5,633 nucleotides of DNA, taken from Actinomycetota bacterium (lineage in GTDB: Bacteria > Actinomycetota > Actinomycetes > Nanopelagicales > Nanopelagicaceae). The translations under genes were made by a program, and so were the position numbers. Within the stretch, counting starts at the first letter, position 1; every line of letters starts with the position of its first letter. The notes beneath the pieces are model-generated. The model searched no databases, was not told where the DNA came from, and saw only the letters and a program-made list of their open reading frames with translations. Positions 1-5,633 of the stretch are shown here, piece after piece. The DNA lies in assembly GCA_009697555.1 (NCBI GenBank), contig WLQV01000077.1:1-5633 (forward strand), given 5' to 3'.

Positions 1-2
1 AT

Positions 3-893
3 AAGAGTGCAGAGTTAGTCGCTGATGCTTTATCGATATCGAGTTCGGAAGTTGCGGTCTGTTCCACTGGTTTAATCGGCGAGTTCTTGCCGATGGCAAA
101 GATTGGCGATGGCATTTCCCAGAGCGTTGCCTCACTAACGTCTGCAGGTCTGGAACTTTCAGGTCGGGCCATAATGACAACAGATTCAGTTCCAAAGATT
201 GAAACTGTGGAGGTAAAGGGAACTCAGACCAGCGGGATTGCTAAGGGTGCGGGCATGTTGGCACCTGCAATGGCAACCATGCTTTCAGTTGTAATGACTG
301 ATGCGATTATTGATGCAGGTAGTGCGCAAGAGTTGCTGCGGATTGCAGTGGATCGGACCTTTAATCGGATTGATTCAGATGGTTGTACATCGACCAATGA
401 CACCGTGCTGCTTATGGCTTCGGGTCAATCTGGTGTGAAATTGAGCGAAAGTGAATTTGCTGCAGTGCTTACGAAGGTCTGTCAATCCCTTTCGAGCCAG
501 CTCATTGCAGATGCAGAAGGCCATAGCAAGTTGGTTTCGATTCAGACTATTAACGCGGCAAGTGAGAGTGATGCAGTTGCGATTGGTAGAGCGTGTGCCC
601 GTAACAATCTTTTGAAGTGCGCAATCTTCGGTGGCGATCCCAATTGGGGAAGAATTCTCGCTGCAGCTGGTAGCGCCGAAGCGCAATACGATCCCAGCAA
701 TGTCGATGTCACTCTCAATGGAATCAAGGTCGCGATAGCCAGTGCTCCGGGTGAAGATCGGACCTTGGTTGATTTCTCTGCAAAGGAAGTTTCGATAATT
801 ATCGATCTTCACGCTGGGCCACATGAAGCGACAATTCTTACCAATGATCTGACTCATGATTATGTCCACGAGAATTCGGCATACGCAACATGA
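3..893 (+). CDS. argJ: Glutamate N-acetyltransferase / ornithine acetyltransferase ArgJ (5'-truncated by window edge)
   Basis: ArgJ moves the acetyl group from N-acetylornithine to glutamate, giving ornithine and N-acetylglutamate in the cytoplasmic cyclic arginine pathway. The frame is open from the window edge, so the true start lies upstream; 296 codons are visible and about 100 residues are missing. The oxyanion-hole motif CSTGLIG is intact (Thr at 66-68, Gly at 69-71). The self-cleavage motif KGAGMLAPAMATML places the nucleophilic Thr at 276-278, so the alpha and beta chains would separate at 275/276, leaving a beta chain of about 205 residues, the family's usual size. GGDPNWGRI follows, and the C-terminus YVHENSAYAT is the typical ArgJ ending. 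The TTG at 87 is not a credible start because conserved family sequence continues upstream of it. The stop overlaps argB by 4 nt (ATGA). The sequence does not settle whether the enzyme is monofunctional or can also use acetyl-CoA. Confidence 0.97.
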   Translation, partial: KSAELVADALSISSSEVAVCSTGLIGEFLPMAKIGDGISQSVASLTSAGLELSGRAIMTTDSVPKIETVEVKGTQTSGIAKGAGMLAPAMATMLSVVMTDAIIDAGSAQELLRIAVDRTFNRIDSDGCTSTNDTVLLMASGQSGVKLSESEFAAVLTKVCQSLSSQLIADAEGHSKLVSIQTINAASESDAVAIGRACARNNLLKCAIFGGDPNWGRILAAAGSAEAQYDPSNVDVTLNGIKVAIASAPGEDRTLVDFSAKEVSIIIDLHAGPHEATILTNDLTHDYVHENSAYAT

Positions 894-1672
894 TCGTCAT
901 CAAATATGGCGGACATGCGATGGATGATTCGCAGGGCCATTTTGCCACTTCAGTCAAAGAGTTGATTTCTGCTGGTGAGAAGTGCGTGATTGTTCATGGC
1001 GGCGGACCACAGATTGATGCTGCATTGAAGAGTGCAAACATTTCGTCCGAGTTCGTAGGTGGCTTTCGGGTGACAACAAAAGAGATTTTGGCTGTTGCAA
1101 CCCAGGTGCTTAACAAGGAAATTCAACCAAAGATTATTGAGCAACTAGAAAGAGCTGGAGTGAACGCGGTAGGAGTTGCTGGCAGCGAAGTACTTCAAGC
1201 GAGTAAGCAGAAGAAGTTAGTTGATGGAAGCGCTGTTGATTTGGGTTACGTCGGAGATGTGGTGGGCGTTGATAGTGCTGCCATCGAGAAGCTTCTGGCG
1301 CTAGGCACAGTGGTTGTGATCTCACCAATCTCGGGTGCAGCCGATGGTTCGGCCGATACTTTCAATGTGAATGCTGATTTAGTAACAGCGGCAGTTGCTG
1401 GTGCACTTGAAGCAGATCTAGCGCTCTTCCTTACCGATGTTCCTGGCATCTATCGCAACTGGCCAGATACCGATTCGCTCATCACAGAAATTTCAGCGAT
1501 CGAACTCGATTCGATCAAGGCGACTTTTGTTGCAGGAATGGCACCTAAAGTTGCTGCCTGTTTGGCCGCTGTGTCGGCTGGAGCAAAGCAGGTGCGCGTC
1601 ATCGATGGTCGTTCAGCGCAAGTTTTTCACGATGCACTACTCGGACACGGCGGAACGTTGGTGAGGGCATGA
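890..1672 (+). CDS. argB: Acetylglutamate kinase ArgB, short form
   Basis: ArgB phosphorylates N-acetylglutamate with ATP, the second step of arginine synthesis. The 260-residue amino-acid-kinase fold shows the phosphate-binding Lys5 and glycines (KYGGHAM), HGGGPQI at 36-42, Arg60 of the substrate site, the NVNAD motif at 159-163 and Lys220 in GMAPK. These correspond to the E. coli residues K8, R66, N158/D162 and K217. The stretch YRNWPD at 188-193 is actinobacterial in style. The protein starts directly at the first beta strand, whereas actinobacterial ArgB is usually near 300 residues with an N-terminal helix. No longer start exists: the frame has a stop at 857-859 and no ATG, GTG or TTG between it and 890. 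The C-terminus is also shortened. Start and stop overlap the neighbours by 4 nt (ATGA at both ends), and no clear Shine-Dalgarno precedes it, so translational coupling to argJ is likely. Confidence 0.96.
   Translation: MIVIKYGGHAMDDSQGHFATSVKELISAGEKCVIVHGGGPQIDAALKSANISSEFVGGFRVTTKEILAVATQVLNKEIQPKIIEQLERAGVNAVGVAGSEVLQASKQKKLVDGSAVDLGYVGDVVGVDSAAIEKLLALGTVVVISPISGAADGSADTFNVNADLVTAAVAGALEADLALFLTDVPGIYRNWPDTDSLITEISAIELDSIKATFVAGMAPKVAACLAAVSAGAKQVRVIDGRSAQVFHDALLGHGGTLVRA
1661..1667 (+). promoter_or_regulatory. Ribosome-binding site candidate for argD
   Basis: GTGAGGG lies at the end of argB. Its GAGGG core ends 1 nt before the ATG at 1669 but 4 nt before the ATG at 1672. The spacing therefore slightly favours the second ATG, which would drop one Met from ArgD. 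Coupled reinitiation at the ATGA overlap would favour the first. The sequence alone does not decide. Confidence 0.5.
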
Positions 1673-2856
1673 TGGCAAAGAATCGCAGCGAAGCGGCAAG
1701 TGCGGCCTGGGATAAAGCACTCGTTAATAACTATGGCACGCCAGCGATCTCGCTGGTCTCCGGCAAAGGCGCAGTTGTTAAAGATGTCGACGGCAAGGTT
1801 TATCTCGATTTTCTCGGTGGAATTGCAACGAATGTTTTGGGCCATGCCCATCCATCAGTCGTCGCGGCAGTGCGCAAGCAGATCGGAACTTTGTCCCACG
1901 TTTCCAATTTTTATAGCCATCCGCAGATGTTGCAGTTAGCTCAGAAATTGCAATCTCTGACTGGAGATGCGAAGGCGAAAGTCTTCTTCTGTAATTCTGG
2001 AGCCGAAGCCAATGAAGCGGCGCTGAAATTATCACGCAAAACCGGGCGTACCGGGGTAGTAGCGATGCAAGGCGCATTCCATGGTCGGACGATGGGAGCG
2101 CTCTCGCTGACTGGACAACCTAGTAAGCGAGATCCATTTAAACCCTTAATCAAGGGAATTGTTCATGTTCCGTATAACAACATCGCCGCGCTACGTCGGA
2201 AAGTTTCGAAGCGAACTGCAATGGTGATTGTTGAGCCGATCATGGGCGAGCATGGTGTTGTTGTCCCTGATGCGGGCTACCTCAAAGCGATTCGGGAGAT
2301 CTGCAATCAATCTGGGGCGCTGATGGTTCTTGATTGTGTGCAGACTGGCATGGGTCGGACTGGTCAATGGTTTGGATACGAAGCAGAGGGTATTCGCCCC
2401 GATGTCATTACTTTGGCGAAAGGTCTAGGTGGGGGATTACCACTGGGCGCGATGATCGCTTTGGGTGCAGCGAGTGAACTCTTTGCTCCCGGTGATCACG
2501 GCTCAACATTTGGTGGCAATTCAGTGTCATGCGCCGCAGCCAATGCCGCAATTGCTGCAATCGAACGGGAGAAGTTGCTTCCTGCCGCCAAGAAGAAATT
2601 TACCTTAATCAAAAAGGAGCTCCAGAAGGCACCAGGAGTTGACTATGTGCGTGGCGGCGGCTTACTCATCGGCATCGTTCTGGAAAATGATGATGCAAAG
2701 AAAGTTGCGGCAAATCTTGCAACGGCCGGCTTCTTAGTAAATGCACCTCAGCCAAATGTGATTCGTTTGGCTCCGCCGTTAAATGTAACGATGGTTCAAG
2801 TAGGTAAGTTCGTCAAGGCTTTCACTGCGGTTATGGAGGAGCTCTCTCATGGCTAA
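1669..2856 (+). CDS. argD: Acetylornithine aminotransferase ArgD (PLP class III)
   Basis: ArgD is a cytoplasmic PLP enzyme that transfers an amino group from glutamate to N-acetylglutamate semialdehyde, giving N-acetylornithine; many homologues also act in lysine synthesis. The 395 residues match family length. Visible motifs are NSGAEANEAALK at 109-120 (PLP phosphate), GAFHGRT at 135-141 (ring stacking), EPIMGE at 189-194, Asp222 (pyridine nitrogen), the Schiff-base Lys251 in LAKGLGGG, GSTFGGN at 278-284, and Arg366 in IRLAPP (substrate carboxylate). The residue after Asp222 is Cys223, giving DCVQTG where the family almost always has DEVQTG or DEIQTG. All other catalytic positions are intact. 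ATG occurs twice in a row (1669 and 1672); the first makes the ATGA overlap with argB, while the second is better spaced from GTGAGGG at 1661-1667. The end overlaps argR by 8 nt. Confidence 0.96.
   Translation: MMAKNRSEAASAAWDKALVNNYGTPAISLVSGKGAVVKDVDGKVYLDFLGGIATNVLGHAHPSVVAAVRKQIGTLSHVSNFYSHPQMLQLAQKLQSLTGDAKAKVFFCNSGAEANEAALKLSRKTGRTGVVAMQGAFHGRTMGALSLTGQPSKRDPFKPLIKGIVHVPYNNIAALRRKVSKRTAMVIVEPIMGEHGVVVPDAGYLKAIREICNQSGALMVLDCVQTGMGRTGQWFGYEAEGIRPDVITLAKGLGGGLPLGAMIALGAASELFAPGDHGSTFGGNSVSCAAANAAIAAIEREKLLPAAKKKFTLIKKELQKAPGVDYVRGGGLLIGIVLENDDAKKVAANLATAGFLVNAPQPNVIRLAPPLNVTMVQVGKFVKAFTAVMEELSHG
2835..2840 (+). promoter_or_regulatory. Strong Shine-Dalgarno for argR
   Basis: GGAGGA inside the last codons of argD sits 8 nt before the argR ATG at 2849. 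It is the best-formed and best-placed ribosome-binding site in the window and fixes the argR start. It suggests that the repressor can be translated independently of coupling, unlike argB and tyrS, whose starts have no good site at normal spacing. Confidence 0.8.
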
Positions 2857-3328
2857 ATCAAAAGCTGCACTTGCCAGCGCAGCAGCGCGGCGCGCAAAAG
2901 CAATCGCCCTCATCGAAAGTGGCAAAGTTCATTCACAATCGGATTTAGTCGAGCTGCTGAATCACTCCGGATTCGAAGTCACGCAAGCAACTGCAAGTCG
3001 GGATTTAGAAGAGATCGGTGCAGTTAAGTCTCGTAATAAAAAGGGTGAGATCACCTATGTGCTCTCCGCTGCGGAAAGCGCCGTTGTTGGCAGCATTCCT
3101 TCGCAGTTGATTCTCTCGGTTGAGGCCAGTGGCAATCTCTGCGTCGTTCGGACCCCGCCCGGTGGGGCACAGTTGCTAGCCAGCGCGCTTGATCGAGCTG
3201 CCCGGAATAATCAGTTGAATTCACTGATTGGAACGATTGCGGGCGACGACACAGTGCTTGCGATATCTCGCAAATCCAATGGTGGCGCGCAATTGTCGAG
3301 AGAATTACTCACCTTAGGGAAGCGGTGA
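2849..3328 (+). CDS. argR: Arginine repressor ArgR
   Basis: ArgR is the arginine-responsive DNA-binding repressor of arginine genes. In known members hexamers form with bound arginine and occupy ARG boxes. The 159 residues fit the family. The N-terminal winged helix-turn-helix spans about 15-72, with recognition-helix sequence VTQATASRDL at 44-53. The C-terminal oligomerisation and arginine-binding domain spans about 86-155, with RTPPGGAQ at 101-108, Asp115, and GTIAGDDT at 128-135. Gln108, Asp115 and Asp133/Asp134 correspond to the E. coli ligand residues Q106, D113 and D128/D129, so arginine sensing looks intact. The start lies inside the argD 3' end (8-nt overlap) and is backed by a strong GGAGGA. 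It sits directly between argD and argH, with no argF or argG beside it. Its operator is presumably upstream of the operon, outside the window; I see no ARG box here. Confidence 0.96.
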   Translation: MAKSKAALASAAARRAKAIALIESGKVHSQSDLVELLNHSGFEVTQATASRDLEEIGAVKSRNKKGEITYVLSAAESAVVGSIPSQLILSVEASGNLCVVRTPPGGAQLLASALDRAARNNQLNSLIGTIAGDDTVLAISRKSNGGAQLSRELLTLGKR

Positions 3329-3332
3329 TCTG

Positions 3333-4766
3333 ATGAGTGGAAAATTATGGGGCGGTCGCTTCTCGCAATCACCAAGCGATACTGTCTTTGCGCTCTCACG
3401 GTCAGTGCAATTTGATTGGTGCTTAGCACCTTACGATCTGCGTTCTTCACTGGCTCATTTGGCAGTCCTTGAAAAATCGGGATTGCTCGATGCAGATAGC
3501 AGCAAGAAGATTCGCAAAGCACTCAAGGAATTGATTTCAGAAGTAGGCGAAGGCAAATTCCTGCCAGCAGCAACTGATGAAGATGTCCATAGCGCCTTAG
3601 AGCGGGGCCTAACCGAGAAACTTGGCGCAGTTGGTGGCGCCCTTCGTGCTGGTCGTTCACGTAACGATCAAGTTGCAACCGATCTTCGCCTTTATGCGAT
3701 CGATCAGATGTTAATTATCGCCCAGCTTCTTGTTGATCTTCAGGATGCACTGGCAAAGAAAGCTCAAGAATATTTCGATGCGCCAGCACCTGGATTTACT
3801 CACCTGCAGCATGCCCAGCCAGTAACGCTGGGACATGAACTCGCAAAGCATTGCCATGCACTAGGTAGAGATGTGGATCGGATCGCCGATTGGCTCGATC
3901 GCACTAGCGTTTCACCACTGGGGTCAGGTGCCTTATCAGGGTCATCGCTGCCACTCATGCCAGAAGAGAGCGCAGCGGATTTAGGCTTTGCCAGCAGTGC
4001 TCGCAACAGCATCGATGCAGTGAGTGATCGCGACTTTGTTGCTGAAGCCCTCTTTATCTTTGCGATGGTCGGCGTGCATATTTCGCGCATTGGCGAGGAG
4101 TGGTGCCTGTGGGCATCTACTGAATTTGCTTGGGCGAAGGTCAGCGATGCCTACTCCACTGGTTCATCGATCATGCCGCAAAAGCGCAATCCCGATGTCG
4201 CTGAATTAGCCCGGGGTAAATCTGGTCGCTTAGTGGGGAATCTAACTGGCGTACTGACAATGCTGAAGGGACTGCCTTTCGCTTATAACCGCGATCTCCA
4301 AGAGGATAAAGAACCACTCTTTGATTCGGTTGATACTTTGCAATTAGTTCTTCCTGCCGTCACTGGGATGGTCGAGACAACCACATTTGATCGCAAAAAA
4401 ATGGCTGAACTTGCACCACTGGGATTCTCACTTGCCACAGAGATTGCAGATTTTCTCGTGCGAGCAAAAGTCCCCTTTGCACAGGCACATGAGGCGGCAG
4501 GTAAATGTGTCGCACTCTGCGAAACGAGCAATCGTGAGTTACATGAATTATCCGATAGCGAGTTAAGCCAAATTAATTCATCCCTGACTGGTGAAGTGCG
4601 AAAGTTCCTCACCGTCGATGGCGCCCTTTCTTCCCGAACAACTCTTGGCGGGACATCACCTGCATCGGTGTCGGCGCAGATCGAACATCTCTTGGGCCAA
4701 TCGGAGGAGAGTCGCCGTTGGATTTCCGACGAGCGGGCTGCCTTTTCGGCAATGATGAGCGCATGA
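3333..4766 (+). CDS. argH: Argininosuccinate lyase ArgH
   Basis: ArgH cleaves argininosuccinate to arginine and fumarate, the last step of the pathway, as a homotetramer of the fumarase/aspartase superfamily. The 477 residues match the family. Motifs in order are LWGGRF at 5-10, the substrate-binding RSRND at 108-112, [13 protein letters not shown] at 156-168 with the conserved His157, DAVSDRDF at 228-235, and the superfamily signature [12 protein letters not shown] at 277-288, whose flexible loop carries the catalytic Ser (278/279). [15 protein letters not shown] at 318-332 is also typical of ArgH. The start is 4 nt after the argR stop; GGTGA at 3324-3328 and AGGGA at 3316-3320 are modest ribosome-binding candidates. 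The stop overlaps tyrS by 4 nt (ATGA). Its substrate requires ArgG, which is not in the window. I see no truncation or altered catalytic residue. Confidence 0.97.
   Translation: MSGKLWGGRFSQSPSDTVFALSRSVQFDWCLAPYDLRSSLAHLAVLEKSGLLDADSSKKIRKALKELISEVGEGKFLPAATDEDVHSALERGLTEKLGAVGGALRAGRSRNDQVATDLRLYAIDQMLIIAQLLVDLQDALAKKAQEYFDAPAPGFTHLQHAQPVTLGHELAKHCHALGRDVDRIADWLDRTSVSPLGSGALSGSSLPLMPEESAADLGFASSARNSIDAVSDRDFVAEALFIFAMVGVHISRIGEEWCLWASTEFAWAKVSDAYSTGSSIMPQKRNPDVAELARGKSGRLVGNLTGVLTMLKGLPFAYNRDLQEDKEPLFDSVDTLQLVLPAVTGMVETTTFDRKKMAELAPLGFSLATEIADFLVRAKVPFAQAHEAAGKCVALCETSNRELHELSDSELSQINSSLTGEVRKFLTVDGALSSRTTLGGTSPASVSAQIEHLLGQSEESRRWISDERAAFSAMMSA
4703..4709 (+). promoter_or_regulatory. Shine-Dalgarno-like GGAGGAG inside the 3' end of argH, upstream of tyrS
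   Basis: GGAGGAG lies 53 nt before the tyrS ATG, too far to serve that start directly. It is 8 nt before a TTG at 4718 that is in the tyrS frame with no stop between them. It may be chance codon content (the argH residues SEES), a ribosome loading or standby site, or an alternative start giving a 15-residue extension. The family N-terminus supports the ATG at 4763 as the main start. Confidence 0.35.
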
Positions 4767-5633
4767 ATCTGATTGAGGATCTACGCTGGCGCGGATTGAT
4801 CGCACAGTCAACTGATGAAGCAGCTCTGCTCAGTGCCTTAAAGAAACCCACCACTCTCTACATTGGATTCGATCCAACAGCACCAAGTCTGCACGTGGGA
4901 AATCTCGTTGTTCTCTTAGCGCTGCGCCGCTTTCAATTAGCGGGCCATAATCCGATTGCTTTAGTCGGAGGAGCCACAGGCCTAGTTGGAGATCCCAGTG
5001 GTCGCAATGAGGAGCGCACTCTCAATGAGAGTGAAGTAGTAGGGCAGTGGGTCGAGCGAATTCGCCTCCAACTCTCGAAATTCCTTGATTTTGACGCTGC
5101 CAAGAACCCAGCTCGCCTGGTCAATAATCTTGATTGGACTGCGCCATTATCTGCGATTGAATTCTTGCGTGACATTGGCAAGCACTTCAGTGTCAATCAG
5201 ATGCTATCTAAAGATTCGGTTGCATCACGCCTTGAAGCCGGTGGAATTTCTTATACCGAATTTTCCTATCAAGTATTGCAGTCGCTCGATTTCCTCGAAC
5301 TCTATCGCCGATTTGATTGCACACTGCAATTGGGCGGCAGTGATCAATGGGGAAATATTGTTGCCGGCTTAGATTTAATTCGCCGCGTTGAAAGTGGCAG
5401 CGGTCATGCGTTAACTATTCCACTCTTGGCAAAATCAGATGGAACAAAATTTGGAAAGACAGCTGGCGGAAGCATCTGGCTAGATCCAGAAATGACTTCG
5501 CCATATTCTTTCTATCAATTCTGGCTAAACACTGAAGATAAAGATGTTATTAATTTTCTTAAAGTATTCTCGTTTAAATCACATGAAGAAATCGATGCAC
5601 TTGAACAATCCTTTAACGCAGATCCTGGAAAGC
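4763..5633 (+). CDS. tyrS: Tyrosine--tRNA ligase TyrS (3' end beyond window)
   Basis: TyrS charges tRNA-Tyr with tyrosine in the cytoplasm. The frame is open to the window end with 290 complete codons; about 130 residues, including the usual C-terminal S4-like RNA-binding domain, lie outside. The class I Rossmann fold is clear: [16 protein letters not shown] at 32-47 holds the tyrosine-site residue Tyr33 and the HIGH-type motif HVGN at 44-47. [13 protein letters not shown] at 69-81 follows, then [11 protein letters not shown] with Tyr169, Gln173 and Asp176, GGSDQWGN at 191-198, and the KMSKS-equivalent KFGKT at 229-233. KFGKT marks the E. coli/Bacillus-type TyrRS. The start at 4763 matches the family N-terminus ([11 protein letters not shown]) and gives an ATGA overlap with argH. 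There is no room for a leader or T-box, and no strong Shine-Dalgarno sits directly before the ATG. The last visible section is distinctly AT-richer than the rest. Confidence 0.97.
   Translation, partial: MNLIEDLRWRGLIAQSTDEAALLSALKKPTTLYIGFDPTAPSLHVGNLVVLLALRRFQLAGHNPIALVGGATGLVGDPSGRNEERTLNESEVVGQWVERIRLQLSKFLDFDAAKNPARLVNNLDWTAPLSAIEFLRDIGKHFSVNQMLSKDSVASRLEAGGISYTEFSYQVLQSLDFLELYRRFDCTLQLGGSDQWGNIVAGLDLIRRVESGSGHALTIPLLAKSDGTKFGKTAGGSIWLDPEMTSPYSFYQFWLNTEDKDVINFLKVFSFKSHEEIDALEQSFNADPGK

Noticed and set aside
87..89. TTG as the start of argJ
   Set aside because: The same frame continues upstream to the window edge and encodes the oxyanion-hole motif CSTGLIG required by ArgJ, so the true start is outside the window.
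375..869. Long open frame on the - strand opposite argJ (164 codons)
   Set aside because: It lies wholly within argJ, whose conserved motifs explain the sequence. The - strand translation shows no recognisable domain, so it is a shadow frame.
3214..3221. TGAATTCA palindrome in argR as a possible ARG box
   Set aside because: ARG boxes are about 18 bp with spaced half-sites, often in tandem. This 8-nt palindrome lies mid-gene, encodes conserved ArgR residues, and has no partner.
3329..3332. Terminator or promoter between argR and argH
   Set aside because: The gap is only 4 nt and I see no hairpin with a U-run or a spaced -35/-10 pair around it.
3211..3522. Open frame on the - strand spanning the argR-argH junction (103 codons)
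   Set aside because: It crosses two well-supported genes, has no recognisable motif, and is best explained as antisense shadow of conserved coding sequence.
1..5633. Apparent excess of GATC (about 43 sites by eye against about 22 expected at random)
   Set aside because: Frequent GAT Asp codons followed by C-starting codons, and ATC Ile codons after G, can account for it. The sites are scattered through coding sequence with no clustering.

Overview
This window is a densely packed, single-strand stretch of an arginine-biosynthesis operon, running into tyrS. All six genes are on the + strand: argJ (5' end outside the window), argB, argD, argR, argH and tyrS (3' end outside the window). There are no RNA genes, mobile elements, CRISPR arrays or long non-coding gaps. 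The largest intergenic space is 4 nt, between argR and argH, and the other four junctions overlap by 4 to 8 nt. I see no transcription terminator and no convincing internal promoter, so the simplest reading is one polycistronic transcript that starts upstream of the window, probably at argC.

The organism is probably an actinobacterium of modest GC content (roughly half G+C by eye). The order argJ-argB-argD-argR-argH with tyrS nearby is typical of Actinobacteria. The proteins also carry actinobacterial-style motifs, such as the ArgB stretch with WPD before the last domain and the ArgD motif EPIMGE. The moderate GC would fit a small-genome freshwater lineage such as Nanopelagicales (acI), but that placement is inference and cannot be proved from this sequence.

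The genes cover most of the route from glutamate to arginine. ArgJ recycles the acetyl group from N-acetylornithine to glutamate. ArgB phosphorylates N-acetylglutamate. ArgD makes N-acetylornithine. ArgH splits argininosuccinate into arginine and fumarate. ArgR is the arginine-sensing repressor that probably controls the operon. Ornithine carbamoyltransferase (argF) and argininosuccinate synthase (argG), which lie between argD and argR and between argR and argH in mycobacterial clusters, are absent here and must be elsewhere, since ArgH needs their product. TyrS begins inside the argH stop codon.

The window is mostly ordinary and I do not see an undescribed system. Three points deserve a second look. 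ArgB lacks the N-terminal helix and the C-terminal residues linked to arginine feedback inhibition. ArgD has Cys in place of the near-invariant Glu next to its PLP-binding Asp. The housekeeping gene tyrS appears to be tied to an ArgR-type operon.
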